Below are positions 1-8,618 of a stretch of 64,000 nucleotides of DNA, one piece after another. Within the stretch, counting starts at the first letter, position 1. Every line of letters begins with the position of its first letter. A model generated the notes under the pieces. The model was given only the letters and a program-made list of their open reading frames with translations, did no database searches and was not told the DNA's origin. A program made the position numbers and the translations under genes. Source of the DNA: Massilia sp. erpn (lineage in GTDB: Bacteria; Pseudomonadota; Gammaproteobacteria; Burkholderiales; Burkholderiaceae_D); contig NZ_CP053748.1 of the NCBI RefSeq assembly GCF_024400215.1, forward strand, positions 5,890,001 to 5,954,000, written 5' to 3'.

Positions 1-39
1 TCCGTGCAGGGCATGGGCGAAGTCAAAGCCGGCGACTAA
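1..39 (+). CDS. 3' end of an unidentified CDS
   Basis: The window opens inside a frame that reads SVQGMGEVKAGD and stops at TAA (37-39). The fragment is too short to identify. It is convergent with the vapC-like toxin gene and the two stops overlap by 2-3 bases. It could also be chance open sequence, because only 12 codons are visible. Confidence 0.35.
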   Translation, partial: SVQGMGEVKAGD

Positions 40-461
40 TCGCCAAGCAAAACGGTAGGCAAGCCAAGAAGCTTGCCTGCCTTGGCCATGCTGCGGTCAA
101 AAGTAAGGACTGTTGCTGCCCGCGAGCTGGCTATCGCAAAGTGCAAGGCGTCGCCGGATTTAAGCGCCGTTTTCCAGCCGCTCAGCAATACCACCGCCCT
201 CGAAAGTTCGCGCTCCGCAACCGGGAAACTCTGTAGACACGGCTGCACCTGCTCATGGAATATGGTAATGACGGCTGCAGCACTGAGATGATCAATATGC
301 CCCATTCTCAATTTGACACCCAGAGCCGAATAAATCTCGACTTCCGACCAGCGGCTGATTCCCATACTCCCATTTGCCTGCAGCATGACCTCCTGCGCAA
401 GCTCACTCTTGGATTCAGGTAGGAGATAAGCCAGCAAGACGCTCGTATCCAGATAGCGCAT
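36..461 (-). CDS. vapC: PIN-domain ribonuclease toxin, VapC family
   Basis: A 141-residue PIN-domain protein, the usual size of VapC toxins, which are Mg2+-dependent RNases acting on tRNA or rRNA. The acidic residues expected of the active site are visible: D5 in MRYLDTSVLLAYL, a glutamate near residue 40 (SEVEIYSAL), an aspartate in GDALHFAIA near residue 103 and another in LTFDRSMA. Its start codon overlaps the antitoxin stop as TGATG, so translation is probably coupled, antitoxin first. The site looks intact, so the toxin should be active. The RNA target cannot be read from sequence. Confidence 0.88.
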   Translation of the reverse strand: MRYLDTSVLLAYLLPESKSELAQEVMLQANGSMGISRWSEVEIYSALGVKLRMGHIDHLSAAAVITIFHEQVQPCLQSFPVAERELSRAVVLLSGWKTALKSGDALHFAIASSRAATVLTFDRSMAKAGKLLGLPTVLLGD

Positions 462-697
462 CAGTAGCGCTCGCGCTTGCGGAGCTTGCGCATAAATTCC
501 CCTGCGGACTCCGGCTGCACTGGCAGAGTGCCGCGAAAGGCCGAGAGATCCGGTGGGAATAGAGTGGGCGCGGAGCTACGTACCAGCCTGGCAATGGTAA
601 CGCCGTTTCGGCGCAGCTCCACCTCTTCATCATCCCGGAGCAAATCTACAAGCTCGCCGAGACCCATTGCATCTTCACCAAGATTTACACACTTCAT
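461..697 (-). CDS. Phd/YefM-like antitoxin partner of the PIN toxin
   Basis: A 78-residue protein beginning MKCVNLGEDAMGLGELV. Its early segment, with a charged helix followed by EVELRRNGVTIARLV, matches the Phd/YefM fold, where the N-terminal half binds operator DNA and the C-terminal tail masks the toxin. The ATG at 697 is chosen over an in-frame one 60 bases upstream because AGGGGAG lies just before it and Phd-like antitoxins start directly with this strand. It overlaps the toxin start by one base. Autorepression of the pair is expected from the family; no operator was identified. Confidence 0.8.
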   Translation of the reverse strand: MKCVNLGEDAMGLGELVDLLRDDEEVELRRNGVTIARLVRSSAPTLFPPDLSAFRGTLPVQPESAGEFMRKLRKRERY

Positions 698-777
698 GGC
701 AGACTCCCCTGCAGCGGCAGCAGAGTCCATCATAGACCCATTCCCCAGACGTAGCACTGAGCAATGGCAAAAGCGAT

Positions 778-1230
778 TTAAGCTTCCAGCGGGATCGGGT
801 TGCGGAAGCTAACGTTGAGCAAGTTCCAGGCGTTGATAGTGACGATGACGAAGCCCAGTTCGGCGATTTCTTCGTCGCTGAAGTGCTGCTGCAGCTGGGC
901 GAATTCGGCGTCGCTCGGGTCGGTGCGCGGGATGCCGGTCACCAGCTCGGCCCAATGCAGGGCGGCGCGCTCGCGTTCAGTGAAGAATGGCGCTTCGCGC
1001 CAGCCGGCAACGGCGTTGGCGTGGCGCGGCTCGACTTCCATCTTGATCAGGTCGCGCCAATGCATGTCGATGCAGTAGGCGCAGCCGTTGATCTGCGATA
1101 CGCGCAGCAGGACCAGGTCCACCAGGCGCTTGCCCAGCAGCTCGGTGCGCAGGCCGTTGGACAGGGCCAGCAGGTTCTGGAAGCCTTTCGAGGCCAGTTG
1201 ATAATATGCGATGCGTGCTTTTGCGCTCAT
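778..1230 (-). CDS. AhpD-like carboxymuconolactone decarboxylase family protein
   Basis: A 150-residue protein of the CMD/AhpD fold. The redox motif CAYCIDMH (C50, C53, H57) is the CxxC-x3-H signature of alkylhydroperoxidase AhpD, so a peroxidase or thiol-disulfide role is likely rather than decarboxylation. The start at 1230 is preceded by AAAGG and gives the usual family length. The gene lies 109 bases downstream of the ECF41 sigma gene on the same strand, with its own ECF41-type promoter in the gap. CMD proteins are the commonest genetic partner of ECF41 sigma factors, so it is the probable main target of that sigma. Confidence 0.88.
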   Translation of the reverse strand: MSAKARIAYYQLASKGFQNLLALSNGLRTELLGKRLVDLVLLRVSQINGCAYCIDMHWRDLIKMEVEPRHANAVAGWREAPFFTERERAALHWAELVTGIPRTDPSDAEFAQLQQHFSDEEIAELGFVIVTINAWNLLNVSFRNPIPLEA

Positions 1231-1285
1231 GATCTGCCTTTCGGTTGGTAGCGGAAGCCGCCCTTTGCGGCTTCCATACCTATAA

Positions 1286-1312
1286 GACGCGGCACGCAGC
1301 CGGCTTGTGACA
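1286..1312 (-). promoter_or_regulatory. ECF41-type promoter for the AhpD-like gene
   Basis: On the minus strand this reads TGTCACA (1312-1306), a 16-base spacer, then CGTC (1289-1286). This equals the published ECF41 promoter motif (TGTCACA-N16-CGTC) at every defined position. It lies about 56 bases upstream of the AhpD-like start and directly after the ECF41 sigma gene, so position, strand and partner gene all agree. The expected transcription start is near 1279. Confidence 0.85.
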
Positions 1313-1339
1313 GCTTTACGCAAAAAAATTCAAAAATCT

Positions 1340-2233
1340 TTAAATTGTCTGCGGCAGGTGGGCCAGCTTGTCCGGATTGCGCACGGCGTAAATGCCGACA
1401 ATGCGTTCGCCATCCACCGCAAAGCTCTGGGCCGATTCCAGCTTGCCCTCCACATAGCGCAGGAAACCCGGCTCGCCGTTGACCATGGCCACGCGGTAGA
1501 CGATCTGGCCGTCGTGCTTGGCCAGCATGCCGGCATACAGGTCGGCCACGAAATCGGTGCCGCCCACCCTGCCGTGGAAGGATGGCACTTTGCCGCCGCC
1601 ATCGCCCACCAGCGTGATATTCTCGTCCAGCAGCGCCTTGATCGCATCACGCTGGCCGCTGCCGGCCGCCTGCATGAATTTGGCGAGCAGGCTGCGGTGG
1701 GCCTCCTGCGGCACCTCGAAACGCGCCCGCTCCTGCTGCACGCGCTCGCTGGCGCGATGCACCATCTGGCGGCAGGCCGCCTCGCTCTTGCCGATCAGCT
1801 CAGCCACTTCGGCATAGTCATGGTCGAAGACCTGGCGCAGCAGGAAGGCAGCGCGCTCCTCGGGCGACAGGCGCTCCAGCACCCACATGAAGGCCAGCGA
1901 CAGCTCGCTCGCCATTTCGGCCGCCGTTTCCGGCGTGTTCTCGTCCAGCTCCTCGACCAGCGGTTCGGGCAGCCACCAGCCCACATAGGATTCGCGTTCA
2001 GCCTTGGCGGCGCGCAGGCGGTCGATGGAAAGCCGGGTCACGATCGTCACCAGCCAGGCTTCGGACGATTGCACCGCGCTCTTGTCGCTGCCGTACCAGC
2101 GCAGCCAGGCATCCTGCAGGATATCCTCGGCATCGGCGCGGGTGCCGAGCATGCGGTAGGCGATGGCAAACAGGCGCGGACGCAGCGCGGCGAAAGCGTG
2201 GGTGTCGGCGGGGATGGGCGGCGTATCCTGCAT
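1340..2233 (-). CDS. sigJ: ECF41 RNA polymerase sigma factor with fused SnoaL-like domain
   Basis: A 297-residue ECF sigma factor. Region 2 covers about residues 12-80 and region 4 about 115-175, followed by a SnoaL/NTF2-like domain to the end. Three signatures of ECF41 are present: WLPEPL at 87-92 between the sigma regions, DGGGK at 211-215, and NPDKL at 286-290. In this family no anti-sigma factor is used; the fused C-terminal domain controls activity. It lies 12 bases after a GNAT gene and directly upstream of the AhpD-like gene, matching the known ECF41-CMD pairing. The inducing signal is unknown. Confidence 0.93.
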   Translation of the reverse strand: MQDTPPIPADTHAFAALRPRLFAIAYRMLGTRADAEDILQDAWLRWYGSDKSAVQSSEAWLVTIVTRLSIDRLRAAKAERESYVGWWLPEPLVEELDENTPETAAEMASELSLAFMWVLERLSPEERAAFLLRQVFDHDYAEVAELIGKSEAACRQMVHRASERVQQERARFEVPQEAHRSLLAKFMQAAGSGQRDAIKALLDENITLVGDGGGKVPSFHGRVGGTDFVADLYAGMLAKHDGQIVYRVAMVNGEPGFLRYVEGKLESAQSFAVDGERIVGIYAVRNPDKLAHLPQTI

Positions 2234-2245
2234 ATACTGTTTAAA

Positions 2246-2908
2246 TTATTTAGTCAGTTGCGCATGGCGCAGTTCGCGGGTCGGCGCGAAACCCATGCTC
2301 TCGTACAGCGCGCGGGCGCGGGTGTTGGCCGCGCCTACATGCAGCATGGGCGTGACGCCCTGTTCCAGCATGCCCTGCATGATATGGCTGACCAGCAGGC
2401 GCGCATAGCCCCGCCCCGTATGCTCGGGATGGGTGCAGACGGCGCTGATCTCGCGCCAGCGCCCCAGGTCCATGCGTTCGCCGCTCAAGGCGATCAGCCG
2501 GCCCGCTTCGCGCAGGCCGATGTAGCGGCCCAGCTCGCCGGTGCGCGGGCGGAAGTAGCCGGGAAAGGCCAGCGCCGTCAACTCCTGCATGGCAGGGTCG
2601 TCCGGCGCCAACTCGCAGATGGCGCCGGTGGGTGGCGCGGCCAGCGCACCGCCCTGATACACCATTTGCAGCACGGCACCCAGCTCCTTCAATCGCCAGC
2701 CGGAAGCCACCTGCGGCAGGGCGCCAAGAAAGTAGGTATCGGCGCCGATCAGCGCCAGCGCCGCGTCGTCCAGCGCAACATCGGCTTCCGCCACGGCGGC
2801 AAAGGGGGCGATATCGGCCGGGAAGCGCAGCGCGGCGCCCGCTGGCCGCGCCAGATGGGATTGGGCGCTGGCGAGCGCCGTCCAGATGGGGTTTTCCAGT
2901 TCTTTCAC
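2246..2908 (-). CDS. GNAT family N-acetyltransferase
   Basis: A 220-residue protein with an FR47-like acetyltransferase domain in its C-terminal half. The segment [20 protein letters not shown] is the acetyl-CoA-binding motif A, with R-G-Y-A at the pyrophosphate loop. It is followed by [19 protein letters not shown], the usual end of the fold. The N-terminal half is a degenerate GNAT-like region. The substrate cannot be predicted. The gene ends 12 bases before the ECF41 sigma gene on the same strand, so the two may be cotranscribed. Confidence 0.8.
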   Translation of the reverse strand: MKELENPIWTALASAQSHLARPAGAALRFPADIAPFAAVAEADVALDDAALALIGADTYFLGALPQVASGWRLKELGAVLQMVYQGGALAAPPTGAICELAPDDPAMQELTALAFPGYFRPRTGELGRYIGLREAGRLIALSGERMDLGRWREISAVCTHPEHTGRGYARLLVSHIMQGMLEQGVTPMLHVGAANTRARALYESMGFAPTRELRHAQLTK

Positions 2909-2964
2909 TGCCTCTCCTGCGTCGCGGGTTGTATACTGCTGCTTTTGCCCGGATCAAAACTATC

Positions 2965-3303
2965 ATGAGTACCTTGCCGCCCTGCCCTCAATGCCATTCC
3001 GAATTCACCTACGAGGATGGCACCCAGCTGGTCTGCCCGGAATGCGCCCACGAATGGTCGGCCGGCGCCGCCGATGCGGCCGACACCGCGCGCGTCTACC
3101 GCGATGCCTCCGGCAATGTCCTGCAGGATGGGGACACTGTCACCGTTATCAAGGATCTCAAGCCAAAAGGCTCGGGCGGCGTGATCAAGCAAGGCACCAA
3201 GGTGAAAAATATCCGCCTGGTCGACAGCGATCACGATATCGATTGCAAGATCGACGGTTTCGGCGCCATGAGCCTGAAATCGGAATTCGTCAGGAAGGTT
3301 TAA
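2965..3303 (+). CDS. yjdM: YjdM/PhnA family zinc-ribbon protein
   Basis: A 112-residue protein matching E. coli YjdM (formerly PhnA) in length and layout. An N-terminal zinc ribbon (CPQC near residue 8 and CPEC near 25) is followed by a compact beta domain with [20 protein letters not shown] and [20 protein letters not shown]. Despite the old name there is no evidence for phosphonoacetate hydrolase activity, and there is no phosphonate operon here. The biochemical role is unknown. The 3' end overlaps the convergent PanE-like gene by 14 bases. Confidence 0.9.
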   Translation: MSTLPPCPQCHSEFTYEDGTQLVCPECAHEWSAGAADAADTARVYRDASGNVLQDGDTVTVIKDLKPKGSGGVIKQGTKVKNIRLVDSDHDIDCKIDGFGAMSLKSEFVRKV

Positions 3304-4288
3304 GCGCCTCCTCCGGATACAGCCCCCGCACCCGCGCAAACAGGCGGGTCAAGCCCAGCAGCGCGTCGATATTCGGCGTTGCCACGCCGACGCGCTGCCC
3401 GATCTCCCGCACCACCGTTACCAGGCCATCGAGTTCGATCGGCCGCCCCGCCTCCACATCCTGCAGCATCGAGGTGCGGAACGCGCCCAGCTTGCGCGTG
3501 ACCAGGTGCCGGTCTTCGGGCGACTCCGTGATTTCGCAGCCGATACGCTGGCCGATGGCCGCCGCTTCGCGCATGGCGGCCTGGCAGAAGGCGCTGGCCA
3601 GCGGATCGTCAAGCAGGCGGTCGGCGGTGGCGCCCGTCATCGCGGTAACGGGATTGGTGGTCATATTCCCCCACAGCTTGTACCAGATGTCGTAGCGGAT
3701 GCGCGGCGACAGCGTGGCGTCGAAGCCGGCCTGCCCAAACAGATCCACCACACGGCGCGCGCGTTCCGATTCGCCGCCCGCCGCCTCGCCGACAATCAGG
3801 CCGCGCCCCATCTTGTGCTGCACCAGTCCCGGCTCGGTGGTGAAAGTGCTGGCGTGGATCACGCAGCCCAGCACCGATTCGTACGGGATGGTCGCGCCAA
3901 TGCGGCCGCCCGGATCGACGCTGTGCAGCGGCTCGCGTCCCAACACCGGATTGCCTTCCACGAACCACCATGGCACGCCGTTCATGGCCGGCAGCACCAT
4001 GGTCTCGGCCCCCAGCAGCGGCGCGATGGACGCCGCCACCTCGGCCAGCGCGGGCGCCTTGACGGCGATGATGACCAAGTCCTGCACGCCCAGCTGCGCG
4101 GCATCGGCTGCGACGGCGGCAGGCGCCGTCACCAGACCTTCAGCCGTCTGCAGCCGCCAGCCGTGGCGGCGCAGCGCCTCCAGCGTGGCGCCGCGCGCCA
4201 GCGCGCTGGTCTGGCACACGCCGGCCGCCGCCAGCCGCGTGCCGAGAAAGCCGCCGATGGCGCCCGCACCCACGATACATACTTTCAT
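3290..4288 (-). CDS. panE: 2-dehydropantoate 2-reductase (PanE/ApbA family)
   Basis: A 332-residue NADPH-dependent ketopantoate reductase-like protein. The N-terminal Rossmann motif is [10 protein letters not shown] (about residues 7-16). The C-terminal helical domain carries [20 protein letters not shown], the family segment with the catalytic lysine. The expected reaction is ketopantoate to pantoate in coenzyme A synthesis. However, many paralogs of this family act on other 2-oxoacids, and no other pantothenate gene is nearby, so the substrate is uncertain. Confidence 0.85.
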   Translation of the reverse strand: MKVCIVGAGAIGGFLGTRLAAAGVCQTSALARGATLEALRRHGWRLQTAEGLVTAPAAVAADAAQLGVQDLVIIAVKAPALAEVAASIAPLLGAETMVLPAMNGVPWWFVEGNPVLGREPLHSVDPGGRIGATIPYESVLGCVIHASTFTTEPGLVQHKMGRGLIVGEAAGGESERARRVVDLFGQAGFDATLSPRIRYDIWYKLWGNMTTNPVTAMTGATADRLLDDPLASAFCQAAMREAAAIGQRIGCEITESPEDRHLVTRKLGAFRTSMLQDVEAGRPIELDGLVTVVREIGQRVGVATPNIDALLGLTRLFARVRGLYPEEALKPS

Positions 4289-4443
4289 TTCACTATCCTC
4301 ATATCCGGTTTTTTAGTGCCGAAATAATAAGCCATAGCGCATTTTCCCTCCAGCCGCAGCCTGCGGGTTTTTATGCCGCAGTGCGGAATCGAAAATTACT
4401 GAAAAAGAAAGACAATCAGGCAACGAGTATTTACAATGGTTTT

Positions 4444-5649
4444 ATGCCCACCGTTCTCATCAGCCTGTTTTCCTGCGCTTTGGCCGCCGCCCTGCTCGCC
4501 CAGCACGCCGCCAACCGGCGCCTGCGCGCGCAATTGCGGCAGCGTGAAGAACAAGGCGACGCGCAGGCGCAGCGCCTGCGCTGGCTGAACGAACTGGTGA
4601 TCACCATGCCGGTGCCGACCTTCATCAAGGATGCCCAATCGCGCTTCGTCATGATGAACCAGGCTTGCGAACAAATGTTTGGCGTGCCCTTCGACTCGTT
4701 GCAGGGCAAGATCGGCGAGGAATTCTGGCCGCCGGAACAGATGGCAGCCTTTCTCGCCAACGACCGCGCCTCCTTCGCCGCGCGCGGCCTGGTGGTGCGC
4801 GAGGAACTGCTGTGGGATGCGGGCCTGGACGCCAGCCGCCAGGTACAGACCTTCAAAAAGCCCATGTTCAACGCCGCCGGCGAACCTGAAATGTTGATCG
4901 GCATGTTCATCGACATCAGCGAGCGGGAACAGGCCAAGGCCGCGCTGCAAACTTCGCTGCGCCAGTTGCGCGAACTGAGCGACTACGTGGAAATGGCGCG
5001 CGAAAACGAGCACCAGCGCATCGCCCGCGAAGCCCATGATGAACTGGGGCAGACCCTGATGGCGCTGAAGATCGATGTCTCCATGCTGCATGCACGCACC
5101 CGGCCCAGCCATCCGCTGTTGCATGCCGAGAGCCGGCGCGTGCTGGCGACGCTGGACCACAGCATCGCCGTGGTGCGCGCCATCATCAATGAACTGCATC
5201 CGAGCACCCTGGAACTGGGTCTGCCGGCCGCCGTGGACTGGCTGCTGAAGCGCATCCGGCGCGACAGCGGCCTGGTTTGCCGCCTGCATCTGCCGGAGGA
5301 AATCGCGCCCCAGCAGCTGGAGCAGCGCCGCACCTGGGCCGTGTTCCGCATCATCCAGGAGGCATTGGCCGATATCGGCGCCACGGCCCAGGCCAGCCAT
5401 GTCGACGTCTCGCTGCGCATGCTCAATGACACGCTGTTCCTCACCATCAGCCATGATGGCCTGCCCAGCCGCTTCTGCGACGGCAGCGACCTGGCCAAGA
5501 TCGCCGTCCGCGAACGCATTGCCGCCATCGGGGGCGAGCTCGATCCCCGCGGCGCGGAGCCAGGCTGCGTACTGTCGGCGCGCCTGCCGGGACGGAAAAA
5601 AGAAAGGGAGGCCGCAGCCTCCCCTTCCGATCCAGGCCTTGCGGCCTGA
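4444..5649 (+). CDS. PAS-domain histidine kinase of the NarX/LiaS type with decayed ATPase domain
   Basis: A 401-residue membrane sensor with one membrane helix (about residues 2-20), a PAS domain (about 45-160) and a HisKA_3 domain with REAHDELGQ, phospho-acceptor H198. The C-terminal HATPase is abnormal. The N-box reads QEALADIGATAQAS (about 306-319) where the family has an essential Asn and a His. The G-box keeps only VRERIAAIGGEL. ATP binding may therefore be lost, and the protein could act as a dimer partner or a phosphatase. No response regulator is adjacent. Start is uncertain: an in-frame GTG at 4381 would add 21 residues but neither site has a good Shine-Dalgarno. The last ~15 codons overlap the rpoD terminator. 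Confidence 0.78.
   Translation: MPTVLISLFSCALAAALLAQHAANRRLRAQLRQREEQGDAQAQRLRWLNELVITMPVPTFIKDAQSRFVMMNQACEQMFGVPFDSLQGKIGEEFWPPEQMAAFLANDRASFAARGLVVREELLWDAGLDASRQVQTFKKPMFNAAGEPEMLIGMFIDISEREQAKAALQTSLRQLRELSDYVEMARENEHQRIAREAHDELGQTLMALKIDVSMLHARTRPSHPLLHAESRRVLATLDHSIAVVRAIINELHPSTLELGLPAAVDWLLKRIRRDSGLVCRLHLPEEIAPQQLEQRRTWAVFRIIQEALADIGATAQASHVDVSLRMLNDTLFLTISHDGLPSRFCDGSDLAKIAVRERIAAIGGELDPRGAEPGCVLSARLPGRKKEREAAASPSDPGLAA
5591..5623 (-). terminator. Rho-independent terminator of rpoD, inside the 3' end of the kinase gene
   Basis: Read on the minus strand, a 7-bp perfect stem GGGAGGC/GCCTCCC with a 4-base loop (5623-5606) is followed by TTTCTTTTTT. It lies about 50 bases past the rpoD stop. 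On the plus strand the same bases encode the Lys/Glu/Ala-rich tail of the kinase. Confidence 0.78.
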
Positions 5650-5673
5650 TGTCCTTCCGCCTGCCGGCGCAGC

Positions 5674-8175
5674 TTAGTTCTGCGTCAGGAAGGTCTTCAG
5701 CTTGTCCGAGCGCGATGGCTGACGCAGCTTGCTCATGGCCTTCGCTTCGATCTGGCGGATACGTTCGCGCGTCACGTCGAACTGCTTGCCCACTTCTTCC
5801 AGGGTGTGGTCGTTCGACATTTCCACGCCATAGCGCATGCGCAGCACCTTCGCTTCGCGCGGGGTCAGGGAGTCCAGCACTTCCTTGATCACATTGCGCA
5901 TCGAAGCGTGCAGGGCCGCATCCAGCGGCGCCAGCGTGGTGTTGTCCTCGATGAAGTCGCCCAGCTGGGAATCGCCGTCCTCGCCCATCGGGGTTTCCAT
6001 GGAAATCGGCTCTTTGGCGATCTTCATGATTTCGCGGACTTTGTTTTCCGGCATTTCCATCTTCACCGCCAGGGTGGCCAGATCCGGCTCGCTGCCGGTT
6101 TCCTGCATGATCTGGCGCGAGATGCGGTTCATCTTGTTGATGGTCTCGATCATGTGCACCGGCACGCGGATGGTACGGGCCATGTCCGCGATGGAGCGGG
6201 TGATGGCCTGGCGGATCCACCAGGTGGCGTAGGTCGAGAACTTGTAGCCGCGGCGGTATTCGAACTTGTCCACCGCTTTCAGCAGGCCGATATTGCCTTC
6301 CTGGATCAGGTCGAGGAATTGCAGGCCGCGGTTGATGTACTTCTTCGCAATCGAAATCACCAGACGCAGGTTGGCCACCGTCATTTCGCGCTTGGCGTGG
6401 CGGGCACGCTTCTCGCCGGCAGCCATCTGCTTGTTGATCTTGCGCAGATCGGCCAGCGGCAGCGCTACGCGCTCCTGCAGGTCGATCATCTTGTTCTGCA
6501 GTTCCTTGATGGCGGGAACGTTACGGCCCAGCACCGCGCTGTACGGATAGCCGGCATCGACTTCGCCGTCCACCCAATCCAGGTCGCATTCATTGCCCGG
6601 GAAGACCTTGATGAAGTGGGCGCGCGGCATGCCGCATTTGTTCACGCACAGCTCCAGCACGGCGCGCTCGATGCTGCGCACCTGCTCCATCTGGCCGCGC
6701 AGGGTGTCGCACAGCTTTTCCACCACTTTCGCGGTGAAGCGGATGCCCAGCAGCTCGTTGGAGATGATGTCCTGCGCCTTCATATAGGCGGGCGAGCCGT
6801 AGCCGCCGGAGGCCTTGCGCATCTTGTCGTACTGGTTGGAGATGATGGCGAATTTTTCCAGCGCATCGATCTTCAGCTGCGCCAGCTGTTCGGTCGAGAA
6901 GCCGGCCGCGCCGCCATTGGCGTCGCCGTCTTCCTCCTCTTCCTCCAGCTCTTCTTCCTCATCCTCGTCGTCGGAGGCGGCGGCCGGCGCGCTGGCGGCC
7001 GGCGTGCTGCCTACTTCGTTCAGGTCGACGAAGCCGTCCACCACTTCGTCGACTTTAGTTTCATCATTTTCGATCTTCTGCGCCAGGGCCACGATCTCGG
7101 CGATGGTGGTCGGGCAGGCGGAGATGGCCTGGATCATGTCGCGCAGGCCGCCTTCGATGCGCTTGGCGATCTCGATCTCGCCTTCGCGCGTCAGCAGGGC
7201 CACGGCGCCCATCTCGCGCATATACATGCGCACCGGGTCGGTGGTGCGGCCGAAGTCGGAATCGACGGTGGACAGCGCGGTCGCGGCGGCCGCCTCGACT
7301 TCATCGTCGCTGGCGGCGGTGGCCACGCTGTCGCTCAGCAGCAGGCTTTCCGCATCCGGGGCGCGCTCGTAGACGGCGATGCCCATATCGTTGAAGGTGG
7401 CGATGATGCCTTCGATCGCTTCCGGATCGATGATGTTTTCCGGCAGCTGGTCGTTGATCTCGGCATAGGTCAGGAAACCGCGGTCCTTGCCCATATTGAT
7501 CAGGTTCTTGAACTGCTGGCGGCGTTTTTCCAGATCCTCGGCCGAGGCGTTGGCGTCCATGCCCAGTGCATCCAGGCCCTTGGCCTTGCGCTCGCGCGCC
7601 TTCGACACGGCCTTCAATTCGGCGCGTTCGACCGCGTTCAGCGCGGCGACTTCATCGTTCTCCGGCATGAATTCGCTCGGCTTGCGGCCACGGCGGCCCG
7701 GCACTTTCACCTGCGGCAACAGATAGCCGGAGGTGTCGATGGTGGCCAGGGTGGCGGCGTCGGTCACCTGGCTGACGGTGGCCGGACCGCTGGTCACGGT
7801 GACGGGAGCGGCCTCCACCTTGGCTTTGCGGGCGCGCGTCACGACCGGCTTGGCGGCGGCTGCCGCAGCGGCGGCGCCACCCGGCGCGGCCAGCGAAACG
7901 GCGGTGGCCGCGCCAGTCTTGCGCGCCACTTTCACGGCCTTCTCGGCGCCAGCCGCTTCCACGGCTTCCAGCGCTTCCGGCGCGGCGGCGGCCACGTCAT
8001 CGGCCGCCACGGCGGCCAGGCGGGAGCGGGTCTTCTTCACTACGGTGACGGGTTTGCCGGCAGCTTCCTGAGCATTGTCGATGACGTAAGATAAACTCGT
8101 CTTTGGTACAGCCAGCTGCGCCGAAGCGGTGCGGGGTTTGGCGGACAACGTTAGGGTTTTCGGCGTTTTCGTCAT
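5674..8175 (-). CDS. rpoD: Primary RNA polymerase sigma factor RpoD (sigma-70)
   Basis: An 833-residue housekeeping sigma factor, longer than E. coli RpoD (613) because of an Ala/Val/Lys-rich extension of roughly 150 residues at the N-terminus. An acidic run ([16 protein letters not shown]) lies in the non-conserved region. Region 2.3-2.4 is clear ([16 protein letters not shown]). Region 4.2 carries [19 protein letters not shown], the -35-recognition helix. The protein ends FLTQN. The start at 8175 is preceded by GAGAG. No dnaG or rpsU is seen directly upstream, unlike the enterobacterial macromolecular-synthesis operon; the divergent neighbour is a ProQ-domain gene. Confidence 0.98.
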   Translation of the reverse strand: MTKTPKTLTLSAKPRTASAQLAVPKTSLSYVIDNAQEAAGKPVTVVKKTRSRLAAVAADDVAAAAPEALEAVEAAGAEKAVKVARKTGAATAVSLAAPGGAAAAAAAAKPVVTRARKAKVEAAPVTVTSGPATVSQVTDAATLATIDTSGYLLPQVKVPGRRGRKPSEFMPENDEVAALNAVERAELKAVSKARERKAKGLDALGMDANASAEDLEKRRQQFKNLINMGKDRGFLTYAEINDQLPENIIDPEAIEGIIATFNDMGIAVYERAPDAESLLLSDSVATAASDDEVEAAAATALSTVDSDFGRTTDPVRMYMREMGAVALLTREGEIEIAKRIEGGLRDMIQAISACPTTIAEIVALAQKIENDETKVDEVVDGFVDLNEVGSTPAASAPAAASDDEDEEEELEEEEEDGDANGGAAGFSTEQLAQLKIDALEKFAIISNQYDKMRKASGGYGSPAYMKAQDIISNELLGIRFTAKVVEKLCDTLRGQMEQVRSIERAVLELCVNKCGMPRAHFIKVFPGNECDLDWVDGEVDAGYPYSAVLGRNVPAIKELQNKMIDLQERVALPLADLRKINKQMAAGEKRARHAKREMTVANLRLVISIAKKYINRGLQFLDLIQEGNIGLLKAVDKFEYRRGYKFSTYATWWIRQAITRSIADMARTIRVPVHMIETINKMNRISRQIMQETGSEPDLATLAVKMEMPENKVREIMKIAKEPISMETPMGEDGDSQLGDFIEDNTTLAPLDAALHASMRNVIKEVLDSLTPREAKVLRMRYGVEMSNDHTLEEVGKQFDVTRERIRQIEAKAMSKLRQPSRSDKLKTFLTQN

Positions 8176-8285
8176 TAAATATCTCTCAGTGCGAGACCCG
8201 GCAGGTCGCGGCGAAAAAGTGAATAATCCACCCAGTCCGCGTTTCCGGTCTCGATGGCGCTTAAGTTCGGGGAGCTATCGGAATG

Positions 8286-8308
8286 AAAAAAGCCCGCTGT
8301 ACGGGCTT
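8286..8308 (-). terminator. Rho-independent terminator between the rpoD-upstream transcript and rpoD
   Basis: On the minus strand a perfect 7-bp stem AAGCCCG/CGGGCTT (8308-8302 with 8296-8290, loop of 5) runs straight into a T-run (complement of the A-run 8286-8291). It points towards rpoD, 110 bases upstream of its start. It must end a transcript that begins further upstream, or attenuate a long rpoD leader. Confidence 0.8.
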
Positions 8309-8485
8309 GGCTTCCGTTGTATTCAGTGCTGAATAGAAGAGAGGGCAGATTATGCCCTATCGCGTGACATCGGGATAATGGAAAGATCCCATATCGGCCA
8401 TGCAGAAACCATATAACCCAGGCAGCAACGCCGGGTCAGACACTCTTTACCAAACTGAATCCGCACCGCCCTGCTTTTGGTGCGT
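8287..8485 (-). ncRNA. Candidate structured small RNA or rpoD leader
   Basis: The 443-base gap between rpoD and the divergent ProQ-domain gene holds no convincing protein. On the minus strand a perfect -10 box TATAAT (8496-8491), though with no good -35, would start a transcript of about 200 bases. That transcript contains a series of short perfect hairpins: GGGAT/ATCCC (about 8390-8372), GGGCA/TGCCC (8357-8343), ATTCAG/CTGAAT (8334-8321), and finally the terminator at 8308-8286. Its length and dense pairing resemble a small RNA, but no known family (6S included) was recognised. It may instead be an attenuated rpoD leader. Confidence 0.35.
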
Positions 8486-8618
8486 CGGTCATTATACAGC
8501 TTTTGACGCGCCGCCGCATCGATAAAATGATAGTCAAAACAACATCATGGCCTAATTTGCACTGCGCGCGCAGGTCGCGCATGGTATGCTGGCGGCTCTT
8601 GATTAACCATTGAAGTTC

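Noticed and set aside
1307-2968. A 553-codon plus-strand frame covering the sigma and GNAT genes
   Set aside because: It is the antisense of two well-supported genes and contains no recognisable domain.
5806-8094. A plus-strand open frame of about 760 codons opposite rpoD
   Set aside because: It is antisense of rpoD; high GC content removes stop codons from the shadow frame, and the translation resembles no protein.
8287-8485. 6S RNA (ssrS) as identity of the hairpin-rich transcript
   Set aside because: Length is similar, but no long rod-like pairing with a central bubble could be drawn between the two ends, and the usual ygfA neighbour is missing.
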